Of a stretch of 64,000 nt of DNA, positions 18,277-27,144 are shown piece by piece. Below the pieces are notes generated by a model. It did not search any database. It saw nothing but the letters and a program-made list of their open reading frames with translations, and was not told where the DNA came from. Made by a program: the position numbers and the translations under genes. This stretch comes from Methylocystis parvus OBBP (GTDB lineage Bacteria; Pseudomonadota; Alphaproteobacteria; Rhizobiales; Beijerinckiaceae): contig NZ_CP092968.1 in NCBI RefSeq assembly GCF_027571405.1, positions 4,012,008 through 4,076,007 on the forward strand, in the 5' to 3' direction. Numbering within the stretch: position 1 is the stretch's first letter; each line of letters starts with the position of its first letter.

Positions 18277-19824
18277 TCAGCGCAGCCGGACGACGAGGTC
18301 GGTGCCGACATTGTTCGTTTCGCCGCTCAGAGGCTGATCGGAGATAATGATCGAGGCGCCCGTCCATAGGCGTTCGGCGATACGGTCGCGAACCTCCTGC
18401 GAAATCTCGACCCGTTCGAGCGCTTCCTCTGGACTCGCGGAGAGCGCCGGATAGGAGGAGAAAAAGTCGCTGTCGGGCTCCGCCGATTTCGCTCTCTTTT
18501 TCTCCCCCGGCTGATCGACGCGTAGCGGCGGGATCGAAATGACGGACCATTTGAGCGACCCGCCGTCCAAATCGGTCGACGATGCGATGTAAAGGTGCGA
18601 GCCGAGCGGCGTCTTGGGATCGCGCACATTCGCCGGCGCGTCGAAGATGGGCGCCAGTCCTTGTCTGACATAGACGCGCTTGTCGGCCTTGCTGATCAGC
18701 ACGGACACGGGCGCAGTGCGAAATTCCGCGTCTCGCTCGGCCGTGCGGGCGTCTTCGAAAGCCTTTGCGGCGCCCGTCCAGCGCTTATAGGCGTCGGCAA
18801 GCTCGCGGGCGTTCGCCTCCGACGCCTTTTTCGCCGCATCGAGCTTCGTCGCGGCGGTGACCCGCTCCTCCTCGGCTTTCGACTTTGCGGCGGCCGCGGC
18901 GTCTTTCGCCGCGCCCGTCGCGGCTTCAAAGTCCTTCGCCAACGCATCCGCTTTGGCGAGAGCCGCTGAATCGGCGGTCTCCGCCGCGCGCAATTCCTCC
19001 GCGAGCCGAATCGCATCCGTCTCCTTCGCGTCCACGGCGAGGAAAGCCTCGGCGTCAGCCTTGGCGGCGGCTTTTCGATCAAGGGCGGCCTTGGCTTTGA
19101 GCCGCTCCGCAAATTGATGCGGATTGAGCTTTGGCGGTTCGGCCGAAGAGACGGCGGCGCTCTGCGGGGCCGCTGCGGAGTCGGCGGCGGCCCCGGCGTC
19201 CGCGAAGATCTGCATCTTCGGGGTCGGCAGCAAAGCGTGCTCGAAGGAAGTCGGCATGACGTCATGCGGCGCGATGACGACGCGCTCGCCAATCCGCGTC
19301 ATGCCCCAGAGCTTCGCCGCGAAGTCGGCGGGAAGGCGGACGCAGCCATGCGACGCCGGATGGCCGGGAACGACGCCGAGATGCATGGCGATGCCCGACC
19401 AGGTGAGGCGCTGCATGAAGGGCATGGGCGCGCCCGAATAGATGTTGGACGCGTGCATGCGTTCGCGCCCGATGATCGAATAAATGCCCTTGGGCGTCGC
19501 GTGACCCTCCATGCCGGTCGACACTTCCGAGCGCGTGACGAGCCCTTCATGATTATAGATCGAGACCGTCTGGTCCGAGATCGAGACGACCGCGAAGAGC
19601 GGGCGCTCGAGGCGCGGGGGCGCGCTGGGCGTCGCGGCGCAGCGGCCGCGCCGCTTCGCGGGGCCGCCCGCGTCGCAGGCGCCCGCGACGTGGGAGTCGC
19701 CGAAGCCGATTTCCGTGACGGCGACTTTGTCTCCCGCCGCGTGAGCCGCGGAAACGCAAAGCATCGACAAAAGAGCGGCGAAAGCCAAAGACGCGTCGCC
19801 GCCAAAGCGCCTGCGCGGCAGCAT
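18277..19824 (-). CDS. L,D-transpeptidase (YkuD) with coiled coil and second degenerate domain
   Basis: Periplasmic enzyme family that crosslinks peptidoglycan or attaches proteins to it through a catalytic Cys. The ATG at 19824 has CGGAGG with a 6-base gap; length is 515 residues. A signal peptide ends AAHAA. The YkuD domain lies at about 75-210 with the active-site motif ASHGCVRLP intact. An Ala/Glu/Lys-rich coiled coil follows (about 250-380). The C-terminal part (about 380-450; VLISKADKRVYVRQG, TPLGSHLYIAS) looks like a second YkuD-like domain without the Cys motif. Confidence 0.9.
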   Translation of the reverse strand: MLPRRRFGGDASLAFAALLSMLCVSAAHAAGDKVAVTEIGFGDSHVAGACDAGGPAKRRGRCAATPSAPPRLERPLFAVVSISDQTVSIYNHEGLVTRSEVSTGMEGHATPKGIYSIIGRERMHASNIYSGAPMPFMQRLTWSGIAMHLGVVPGHPASHGCVRLPADFAAKLWGMTRIGERVVIAPHDVMPTSFEHALLPTPKMQIFADAGAAADSAAAPQSAAVSSAEPPKLNPHQFAERLKAKAALDRKAAAKADAEAFLAVDAKETDAIRLAEELRAAETADSAALAKADALAKDFEAATGAAKDAAAAAKSKAEEERVTAATKLDAAKKASEANARELADAYKRWTGAAKAFEDARTAERDAEFRTAPVSVLISKADKRVYVRQGLAPIFDAPANVRDPKTPLGSHLYIASSTDLDGGSLKWSVISIPPLRVDQPGEKKRAKSAEPDSDFFSSYPALSASPEEALERVEISQEVRDRIAERLWTGASIIISDQPLSGETNNVGTDLVVRLR

Positions 19825-20152
19825 GAAAAACCTCCGAATCACATCTGGGCGGGGCCCGTTTCGCACGGGCTGCGCGGACGAAAGGAAAGCTACGCAAAAT
19901 CAGAATGCTGCGGCGCATTCAAGGCGCCTGAGCCGTATGGGTCTTCTCCGGGCTTCGGACCATGTTGAATCCAATCGCCGGAAATCGCTATTGCAGCGGC
20001 GCAACGGTTCGTCGAAAAGCGCGGCCTCGGAAAGGGCCGGCGCCGCTCGCCGCCCCGTACGGAGCATCCATCGACGCCGCGAAATCAAATGTTTGTTTAC
20101 CTTTATTTCTCAAGTTGAAGCCGTCCCGTTAATTAATTGCGCCCTTGCCGAA

Positions 20153-20401
20153 ATGTCTGACGAAACTCCTGGAAGATGGTTCGAGATCGGAGAGGCGAGC
20201 CTCGCCGTCACCGATCGGCTGCTCTGGCTCTCTCTCGTCCTGGCCGTCGTCGGCGCGGCCGGGTGGCAGATCGCGCATAACGACTTCTGGAAGGACGAGG
20301 AGGCGCTCCTCGCCGCCGCGCCCCCGGAATTCGCCCATCCGAAAAGTCACCGGGAAATAGATTATTTTCCGACGGCTTCCGTTCGGCGAAGGAAAGAGTA
20401 G
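20153..20401 (+). CDS. Small membrane protein, possibly the 5' part of a broken gene
   Basis: The 82-residue protein has one membrane helix ([19 protein letters not shown]) after a short acidic N-terminus. There is no strong Shine-Dalgarno sequence. The 328 bases between the L,D-transpeptidase start and this ATG hold only presumed divergent promoters. Protein-like sequence continues after its stop in the other two frames (see 20402-20766), so it may be a fragment of a longer frameshifted gene. Confidence 0.4.
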   Translation: MSDETPGRWFEIGEASLAVTDRLLWLSLVLAVVGAAGWQIAHNDFWKDEEALLAAAPPEFAHPKSHREIDYFPTASVRRRKE

Positions 20402-20766
20402 GGCGCCGGCGGGAGGCTGCGCGACCTGCAAGGGCGAATGCACGGACGGCGACTATGAGCTCTTCGACGTCAAGGTGCAGGCTCTGCCGCCGGAGGAGGA
20501 GGAAGCTGGCATGGTTCTACTCTGCCGCGCCTTCCCACGCAGCGACTTACACACTTGTCGCTTACACCTACGACCGGATTTCTTTCGAGGCGATCCAGAT
20601 AAACTCGCTCGGCGAGATCAAGTCCTGCGACAAGGTCTCGTCGAACGCCGTGTGGCTCGTCGTGCAGACGCTCACCGCCGACGGCGGACAGATAGAAGAC
20701 CGTGGCGCTATGAAGCCGAAGCCTTATTTCCGCAATTGCGTTTGGCGCGGGAGAGTGGCGCCGTGA
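20402..20766 (+). pseudogene. Probable frameshifted gene remnant
   Basis: Downstream of the stop at 20401 one frame gives [20 protein letters not shown] and an acidic run. From about 20520 another frame gives natural-looking sequence ([17 protein letters not shown], then [10 protein letters not shown]) to a stop at 20766. Neither stretch has a good start. The simplest reading is one gene with two frameshifts, perhaps continuous with 20153-20401. No family is recognised. Confidence 0.4.
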
Positions 20767-20843
20767 GTTGAGCCGCGCGCGTTCTACTGACCCACATGTG
20801 TCGTTTGACAGCCAGCAGCCTGCGAAACAGCCCGCCTGTTCGT

Positions 20844-22646
20844 TTACGGCGCCGCTCCGAGCCGTGCGCCGCAGGAGAGACGCTCCAGCGCGGTCAGCAG
20901 CTTCTTCCGCCGCGCCAGCCAGTATTCCGAAAGTTCGATAGTGGCCGGGATTCCGAGGGCGCGCCCCTGGGGCGCGTCGAAAAGAGAGACGCTATGGCGC
21001 TTGCACAGGCCAGGAAGACTCGCTTCGTCGAGACGGACGAGATCCAGCACTTTTGGCCGGTTGCGGAGCAGGGGATCGTTGCGCGCCAGATCCTCGCCGA
21101 AAATGAGCTCCATTCTGTCAACGATGACGACATCCGTCGGCGCGCGGGCGATGGCCGCGCCGGCCTTGGCGTAGGGCGCGGCGAAGTCGTGCGCCTGAAT
21201 CGCGTGAACAGGGAAAACGACGAAAATCGAGAAAGCGCTCGCGACGACGACCGCGCGCCACGCCGCCGCTTCCTCCGCCTCCCCCGCGCGGGTCATGATC
21301 TCGACCCAGCCGAAGGCTGCGAGCAGCGCTATGCTGCCGATGAAGCCATGCAGATAGCGATAGCCCCAGCCATGGCCCTGATAGGCCATGAGCAGTGTCG
21401 TCGCGGCGAGGGTGAGCGCCAGGCCGGCGAAGAGTTCGCGCGCGACGCCGTCGCCGTCGCGGATCGGCCGGAAGGCCAGAACCGCGAGCGGCAGGAAGAG
21501 CGGGTTCATCCAACTGACAAAGCGCAGCAGGTTCATCAGCATGACGGTGGCGACGTCTTGCTCGCCGAACAGGAAATATAAAATCTGGTTCGTCGCGCGC
21601 TCGATGAAATTGCCGAGGCCCGCGCCATTCGCCGCCTCTGGCGCCATGCCATGGGCGTGCAGCGCGAGTTGCGGGTAGAAGGCCCAGAACAGGCAGATCG
21701 ACGCGTAGACGGCGACATAGGCCGCGGCCAGCGCGCGCCTGTCCCGCGACCATAGGCCGACGATGAAAGGCGCGACGAACAAAGGATGAAAGACAAGCTG
21801 ATGCAGGCCGCAGGCGAGCGCGCCGACCGCCATCGCGCCGGCATGGCCCCATTTGTCGTCACGCAGAAACAGCCAGAGCCAGACGAGATTGAGCGCCAGA
21901 TGCGCGCTCATCGCATAGGCCGTCATCGACGTGATCAGCGTTTGCGACGAGGTCGCGATCAGCAGGGGAACGAGAATGGCGACGTCGTCACGCCCTGGCC
22001 ACAGCCGGCGCGCGACGCCAAAAGACGCCAGCACGGCGAGCGCCGTCAGGACCGCGCCGGACAGACGGGAATCCGCCAGCGCGCCGACGAGCGCGCGCAG
22101 CAGGGCGGCGCCCGGCAGATATCCCGACAGGAAACCCTCATGGCCGGCGACCGGAACCATGAAACGCGGCGCGAGCGCGCTGGCGAAGGGGCGCCATTCG
22201 GGATCTACCGGGGCGACCAACTGGCCGGATTGGAAAATCCGGGCGTCGAACTCGGCGAGCGCCTCGTCTCTTGAGAGCGGGTAGTCGTCGAAGACGAGGC
22301 CCGAGCCGAAAGCGCCGCAAAGCAGGACGAAACAAGCGAGGGCGAAGGCGGAAAGGCGCGCGACGCGGGGGCCGGGCAGCGCCGTCGTCAAAGACGCCGG
22401 GAGCCGAAGAAAGGCGCAGGCGACCAGGCAGGCGGCGCTCACGAGCACCCATGCGGCGTCCTGCGCGCGGAAGAAATATTCGGTGAGCCAATGGTCGGAG
22501 CGGAACGGAAAAAGCGCGGCGGAGGCGAAGGCCAGGCCGACGGCGCCGGCGAAAACCGCCGCGCAGCCGATAAGCGACCGCTGAAGGGTTGGCGGGAGGG
22601 AAGCGGTCTCCGCGCGGGCGATGGAAGCTTCCTGAAGATGAACCAT
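20844..22646 (-). CDS. Polytopic membrane protein, GT-C glycosyltransferase-like
   Basis: The 600-residue protein has about 11-12 hydrophobic segments and an early periplasmic loop with FDDYPLSRDEALAEFDARIF. The acidic residues after the first helices are typical of GT-C enzymes using polyprenol-linked sugars. The soluble C-terminus includes APTDVVIVDRMELIFGEDLA. The ATG at 22646 has GAGGAA five bases upstream. It belongs to the leftward glycosylation group 20.8-26.6 kb. Substrate unknown. Confidence 0.7.
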   Translation of the reverse strand: MVHLQEASIARAETASLPPTLQRSLIGCAAVFAGAVGLAFASAALFPFRSDHWLTEYFFRAQDAAWVLVSAACLVACAFLRLPASLTTALPGPRVARLSAFALACFVLLCGAFGSGLVFDDYPLSRDEALAEFDARIFQSGQLVAPVDPEWRPFASALAPRFMVPVAGHEGFLSGYLPGAALLRALVGALADSRLSGAVLTALAVLASFGVARRLWPGRDDVAILVPLLIATSSQTLITSMTAYAMSAHLALNLVWLWLFLRDDKWGHAGAMAVGALACGLHQLVFHPLFVAPFIVGLWSRDRRALAAAYVAVYASICLFWAFYPQLALHAHGMAPEAANGAGLGNFIERATNQILYFLFGEQDVATVMLMNLLRFVSWMNPLFLPLAVLAFRPIRDGDGVARELFAGLALTLAATTLLMAYQGHGWGYRYLHGFIGSIALLAAFGWVEIMTRAGEAEEAAAWRAVVVASAFSIFVVFPVHAIQAHDFAAPYAKAGAAIARAPTDVVIVDRMELIFGEDLARNDPLLRNRPKVLDLVRLDEASLPGLCKRHSVSLFDAPQGRALGIPATIELSEYWLARRKKLLTALERLSCGARLGAAP

Positions 22647-22751
22647 TCGTTCCTCGCAAATCCGGCTCGGGAGCAACGTCGCGACGTCGGCCGCCCTGGC
22701 GGCCGGCGCCGGCCAAAATTGGCCGGCTTTCACGGGACGTTCGCACTCCCC

Positions 22752-22831
22752 GTCATTGCGAGCGCAACGAAGCACTCCAGAGCCGCGTCCGTTGCTCTGG
22801 ATTGCTTCGTCGCTTCGCTCCTCGCAATGAC
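22752..22831. repeat. Dispersed palindromic repeat, copy 1
   Basis: The ends GTCATTGCGAGCG and CGCTCCTCGCAATGAC are inverted repeats, with GAAGCA/TGCTTC arms inside. Translated, it gives the familiar CEERSDEAIQ string seen at such intergenic elements in many bacteria. A related copy lies at 50935-51045. Confidence 0.75.
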
Positions 22832-22945
22832 GACGGTAAACAGGAGCCGGCAATTCCCGTGACGAAGCCTATTCGTCCAATCGGTAGCACCCGAAAGTTA
22901 TCTCTTCCCTATTCTGGCGCTTTCGGCGGACGAGGCGCGATGGCT

Positions 22946-23935
22946 CTATAGCCGCCCCGCGAAGCGCGCCCGCAGGCGGGGCGCGACGCGTTCGACTAGC
23001 CGCGAGAAGCGCAGATAGCGCAACGCCCCGATGGGTCCGAGCCGCAAAATCGCTATCGCGGCCGTCACCAAACGCGCGTGCTCGCCATGCGCGGCTTGCG
23101 CCAGCGCCACATTGACCGCGATCGACGCGCGCGCCATCCGCAAAATCCGCTCCCTTCTTTCTGTCGGGATCCGGGAAGCATGGCGATCGAGCACGATTTC
23201 GTGTTGCGACCGGAAATCATCGATGGAGCGGCTGCCGGAAATGGTGAGCGAGCCGCCATGAATGCGAAAACCGGCGAGAATATCGGCGGAATAGAAAACC
23301 GACCCCGCCAGGGCGAGCTTCAGATAGAGGTCCCAGTCCGCCGTATACCAGCGCTTTTCATCCATGCCGCCCGCATCCAGAAAAACATCGCGGCGGAAGG
23401 TCGGCGCCGGCATTGCGACGAAATTCTGAACGATCAGGCGTTCGATCAATAAATCTTTCGAGACAGGCATGTTTTCAGCGGGAAGCGGACAGGTGAGCGC
23501 GCCGAGAACGCGGCCGTCGCCGTCGATGATCGCGGCGGCGTGGAGGAACAGCGCCGCTTCGGGGTTTTTCCCGATGAGGCCGCGAATCTTCGCGGCGCGC
23601 CCGTCGAGCCAGATATCGTCCTGATGCAGAATCGAGACGAAAGGCGCACGCGCCTCGGCGACGGCGAAATTCACCTTCGCCGGCCACGGCAGCATGTCCT
23701 TGCGCTCGTAAAGCCTCAGATCGAGCCTGTCGGCGTAGCGGCGCGCGATGTCGAGCGTCGCGGAAGTCGGGCTGCTGTCGACGAGGACGACCTCCATACC
23801 CGCTTCATCTTGCGCCGCCAGGGAGGCGAGAGTCGCGTCGATCCAGAGCTCGCCCTTATGCGTCGGCATGACGACGGAGAGCCACGGCGCCCGCCGTGAC
23901 TCGGGTTGCGCTGAACATCCGATGTTAGCGCTCAC
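22946..23935 (-). CDS. Family 2 glycosyltransferase
   Basis: The 329-residue GT-A fold enzyme has SVVMPTHKGELWIDATLASL at the nucleotide-sugar site, VLVDSSPTS, and HQDDIW as the DxD-type metal motif. WYTADWDLYLKLAL serves as the acceptor/ED-like motif. The start is GTG at 23935 with AGGAGG 11 bases upstream. It is 15 bases after the methyltransferase gene on the same strand, so likely cotranscribed. Sugar donor and acceptor unknown. Confidence 0.9.
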   Translation of the reverse strand: MSANIGCSAQPESRRAPWLSVVMPTHKGELWIDATLASLAAQDEAGMEVVLVDSSPTSATLDIARRYADRLDLRLYERKDMLPWPAKVNFAVAEARAPFVSILHQDDIWLDGRAAKIRGLIGKNPEAALFLHAAAIIDGDGRVLGALTCPLPAENMPVSKDLLIERLIVQNFVAMPAPTFRRDVFLDAGGMDEKRWYTADWDLYLKLALAGSVFYSADILAGFRIHGGSLTISGSRSIDDFRSQHEIVLDRHASRIPTERRERILRMARASIAVNVALAQAAHGEHARLVTAAIAILRLGPIGALRYLRFSRLVERVAPRLRARFAGRL

Positions 23936-23950
23936 GGGAACGCGGGCCTC

Positions 23951-24730
23951 CTAGATTGTCGTGTCGACGATGAGACCGAAGGCAAGGAGCGGAAACGCCC
24001 ATTCCGCCGCGCGTATCATTCTCTCGCCACAGACGATCGCGGTGCGCCGCAAGCCCGAATTGCGCAGCTTCATCTCCGCGAACTCCGAATGATAGTGGAC
24101 AAGGCGCCATTGTTCGAAGCCCGCGCGCGTCAAAAGCGTCGTCATCGTCTTGTAGGAGAGGATGAGGAGATGGTCGTGATGGGTCGACTCCCGATCGATC
24201 AGGCCAATCAGGCAGTTGTGAAGCGCGGTAGCATTCGGCGTCGAGAGGATGAGCCGCGCTCCCTTCAAAGGCGCGCAAGCGCGTAACGATCGCAGAAAAG
24301 CAAGCGGATTTTCGAGATGTTCGACGAGTTCGCCCGCCACCACGACTTCCGGGGTGAAATCGAGCTTTCGCAACACGCCGTCGAGATCGAAAATGTCGCC
24401 GCGCTCGATTTTAGCGTTAGGCGCGGTCGCCAGTCCTTCAACGGGAAGGCCGGACGTATTGTCGACGCCGACGACGAACTTCGCTCTTTTCGCGATTTCT
24501 TCGTGCAGCCAGACGCCTTGTCCGCGTTTGCTTTTGTACGCCGTTTCGTCCATGGCGCCGAGATCGAGCACGGACTTGCCGGCGCAAGCCGCTACGATCG
24601 TCGCAATCCGGTCAACCGGCCGTTCGACGGCGAGCCGCTCCAGCGGCGTATAGCGAAGACGATAGGACGGAATCCCGTGTCGCGGACCGGTGAGGCTGGC
24701 GTCATGCGCCTTTAAATTCGTGTCGGACAT
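23951..24730 (-). CDS. SAM-dependent methyltransferase
   Basis: The 259-residue class I methyltransferase has motif I SVLDLGAMDETAY, an acidic end of strand 2 (VVGVDNTSG), the motif GDIFDLDG and VVVAGELVEHLENPLAFL. The last resembles UbiG/sugar-methyltransferase-type proteins in glycosylation clusters. Probably methylates a sugar or lipid-linked glycan; the substrate is inferred from neighbours only. Confidence 0.85.
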   Translation of the reverse strand: MSDTNLKAHDASLTGPRHGIPSYRLRYTPLERLAVERPVDRIATIVAACAGKSVLDLGAMDETAYKSKRGQGVWLHEEIAKRAKFVVGVDNTSGLPVEGLATAPNAKIERGDIFDLDGVLRKLDFTPEVVVAGELVEHLENPLAFLRSLRACAPLKGARLILSTPNATALHNCLIGLIDRESTHHDHLLILSYKTMTTLLTRAGFEQWRLVHYHSEFAEMKLRNSGLRRTAIVCGERMIRAAEWAFPLLAFGLIVDTTI

Positions 24731-24816
24731 CGGTGAGGAAACCTCCGTTTACGAGCAGCGGATTTCCTGCGTGTCGCGCTTTTTGGCGATCAGCCCAACG
24801 CGCGCCAAGCAGGCGG

Positions 24817-25239
24817 TCATCGTCGCGCCGAACATGACGGCTGTCTCTGCCGATCGCGGCCGGCGCCGCGCAGGGACCAGTTCGTCCCGATGTAGTTCCA
24901 CAAAAACACGATTCCCGTGGCGATGGGGCTCGCCGCCCATATCGGCGCGCCGAGTCCGTCGCTCAGCGCGGCGATGCTGACGAACCAAAGCGGATAGCTC
25001 GGAAGGGCGGTCACGCTGTATCTGGCGAAAGCCTCCGCTGTCGGCGGGACTTCGAATGTCACGAAACAATGCAGCAGGAAGCTGATTGCGAGGATCGGCG
25101 CAATGGTCAGGAGGCCCGCGACGAAATAATGCGCGCCGGTCATCACCGCGCCGACGAGCAAAATATTGCTCAGAAGCGCGCACGCCGCGCCAACCGCGAC
25201 ATATCTCAATCCCGTCCGCAATTCCCGATTGATCGGCAT
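24817..25239 (-). CDS. GtrA family membrane protein
   Basis: The 140-residue protein has four membrane helices, beginning ELRTGLRYVAVGAACALLSN as in GtrA/DPMS domains. The ATG at 25239 has GGATG just upstream. GtrA proteins are thought to flip polyprenyl-phosphate-linked sugars across the inner membrane. Its partner is probably the adjacent polyprenol-phosphate-type glycosyltransferase at 25291. Confidence 0.85.
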   Translation of the reverse strand: MPINRELRTGLRYVAVGAACALLSNILLVGAVMTGAHYFVAGLLTIAPILAISFLLHCFVTFEVPPTAEAFARYSVTALPSYPLWFVSIAALSDGLGAPIWAASPIATGIVFLWNYIGTNWSLRGAGRDRQRQPSCSARR

Positions 25240-25290
25240 TTCACATCCGTCGTTCGTGCGCCATTGTCCGGGCGCCATTTCCTCGATTCG

Positions 25291-26499
25291 TCACGCGCCG
25301 CGCATTGCGGCGCGAGGCGCGTCGGCCATCTCCGCTTCGGCGCCCCCGCCGGAAGAGTTCGAGGCTTTGCTTTGTTTGAGGAACTCCGCTTCGTTGCCGC
25401 TTACGATCGCGAGCATGAAGCCGCCGAGCGCGTTCTGGGCGCCGATGACGATCATCGTCGTGCCGATGACCGCCGGCAGAACGCTGCCGATGGGGCCGAA
25501 ATTGTGCCGCGACCAGTAGCCGACGACCGTCAGCAAAATCATAAGCCCGATTCCGACTGCTACTGCGCCGGCGAGCAGCATCGTCTCCAGCGAAATCCAG
25601 CCCGCGAAGCGCTGTTTCCAAGAATAGGCCGGGCGATAGCCCTGCCGCCGCCCATAAAGATGGGTCGAAATGGCGAGCAGCCCCGCTATATGGGAGAGCC
25701 CCAATAGCGCGCCGGCGAGAACGACCCAATAATTGCCGAAAGGGGACGCCGTCCATTCGCCGCGAAAGGCGGCGATGGCGGCCACGCTCCAGATCGCCAG
25801 GGACAGCGCCGCCGCCGCCGCCGCCGGCGCGGCGAAGGCCCAGGCGGGGCTCAGCATCAGCAGATAGCGCAGATGCCGCCAGCCGTCGCGCCAGGGGCGC
25901 AGATGCGGCGGCCGGTCGCGCAGATCGCGCCGCAGCGTCACCGGCGTCTCGACGATCCGCTGCCGCTTGAGCGCCGCCTTGATGATCATTTCGCTGGCGA
26001 ACTCCATGCCGGTTCCGGCAAGCGCCAGCCGCTCGAAGCAGGATTTCGTCAATGCGCGGAGACCGCAATGGGCGTCGCTCACGCCCGCGCCGAAAAAGAG
26101 ATTGAGGATGCCGGTCAGGACCGGATTGCCGATATGGCGGTTTTTCCAGGGCATGGCGCCGGGCTCGATATGGCCGCGAAAGCGCGAGCCCATGCACAGA
26201 TCGGCCCCCCGCATGAGCGCCTCGACCATTTCCGCCGATTCGGTGAAGTCGTAGGAGCCGTCGGCGTCGCCCATCACCAGAAAGGAGCCGTTCGCCGCCC
26301 TCATGCCGCCGGTCAGCGCCGCCCCATAGCCGCGCCGCTCAACCTCCACCACCCGCGCGCCGAGCGCTCGGGCGACGAGCTGGCTGCCGTCGGCGCTGCC
26401 ATTGTCGGCGACGATGATCTCACCGGAGACGTCGAGGTCCGCCCGCAGCCGCAACAGCGCCGCGCGGGCGTTGGCGATGATGGCGGGAAGGGATTTCAC
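25291..26499 (-). CDS. Polyprenol-phosphate-type glycosyltransferase (GT2), N-terminus disrupted
   Basis: The GT2 domain has IIVADNGSADGS and GDADGSYDF (DxD motif). ERRGYGAALTGGMRAA and CGLRALTKSCFERL are like bactoprenol glucosyl/mannosyl transferases. Four or more membrane helices follow to the C-terminus. The frame starts at a GTG inside the first motif; the natural beginning DVSIIIPCLDE lies just upstream in this frame without a start codon. An ATG with GAGGGGG at 26575 is one base out of frame. So the gene is frameshifted or has a sequence error at about 26530-26575. Confidence 0.85.
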   Translation of the reverse strand: MKSLPAIIANARAALLRLRADLDVSGEIIVADNGSADGSQLVARALGARVVEVERRGYGAALTGGMRAANGSFLVMGDADGSYDFTESAEMVEALMRGADLCMGSRFRGHIEPGAMPWKNRHIGNPVLTGILNLFFGAGVSDAHCGLRALTKSCFERLALAGTGMEFASEMIIKAALKRQRIVETPVTLRRDLRDRPPHLRPWRDGWRHLRYLLMLSPAWAFAAPAAAAAALSLAIWSVAAIAAFRGEWTASPFGNYWVVLAGALLGLSHIAGLLAISTHLYGRRQGYRPAYSWKQRFAGWISLETMLLAGAVAVGIGLMILLTVVGYWSRHNFGPIGSVLPAVIGTTMIVIGAQNALGGFMLAIVSGNEAEFLKQSKASNSSGGGAEAEMADAPRAAMRGA

Positions 26500-26575
26500 C
26501 TCATCGAGACAGGGGATGATGATCGAGACATCGATTCGATGCTGGCGGTCCTGCGACCGCGTGAAGACCGTTCAT

Positions 26576-26931
26576 GACCCCCTCGACCGCGCCGGCGCGC
26601 TAAATGGTCGTGCGCCGTCTTAAAAATGCCGCCGCTTCCAGTTTAGCGCGGCAATCGTTTATCGAGGCTTAATTACCGCCCCACGGGGGCCTGAAGGCTT
26701 CCGGTCCAAAGGCGCGCAGAAGCCCCATCCCTGCGCATGATCCGAGCCATTTGAGCGCGCCGCCAAAAAAGTGGAAGCTGATTTTTTGCAGGGCCGATAA
26801 TCTGTCGGCCGCACATTATTGAAAGCGCACGCAAGCGCGTCGAATACGTTTTCAGGCCGATGGAAGGCGTAGATATTTCGTCAAACGCGCTGCCTGCAGC
26901 TGAGAATTTAGCGAAATAATTCAGCGGGCGC
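26576..26931. other. Intergenic stretch without a supported gene
   Basis: No convincing gene is seen. The first part probably carries the promoter of the leftward glycosylation group. From about 26780 the frame of the small ORF at 26932 is open and protein-like but interrupted by TAA at 26917-26919. Confidence 0.4.
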
Positions 26932-27078
26932 GTGAATGAACTTGTTTTTGCGCTCGCCTTCTTCGAGGCTGAAATCTACCTCAAAAGTTATGGCAATAAT
27001 CCTCCGCCCAAAATCGCCAAGGCTCGCCCAGATTGGCTGAGTGTTTTCGACGGCGGCAAGACGTCCAATTCAAAATGA
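26932..27078 (+). CDS. Possible small protein (48 residues) ahead of a strong terminator
   Basis: A GTG start gives a natural-looking product (ELVFALAFFEAEIYLKSYG, then ARPDWLSVFDGGK). The stop is followed without gap by a strong terminator on the same strand, which argues that this strand is transcribed. Upstream, the same frame is also open across an in-frame TAA, so it may instead be a decayed longer gene. No family is recognised. Confidence 0.35.
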   Translation: MNELVFALAFFEAEIYLKSYGNNPPPKIAKARPDWLSVFDGGKTSNSK

Positions 27079-27115
27079 CGCCCCGGCCGTGGATGTAACG
27101 GCCGAGGCGTTTTTT
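27079..27115 (+). terminator. Rho-independent terminator
   Basis: An 11-bp stem (CGCCCCGGCCG with CGGCCGAGGCG, one G-T pair) and 9-base loop is followed by six T. It is oriented for rightward transcription ending the small ORF at 26932. Confidence 0.85.
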
Positions 27116-27144
27116 CGTGGAGCAAGTGGGATATTCGGGGCCAT

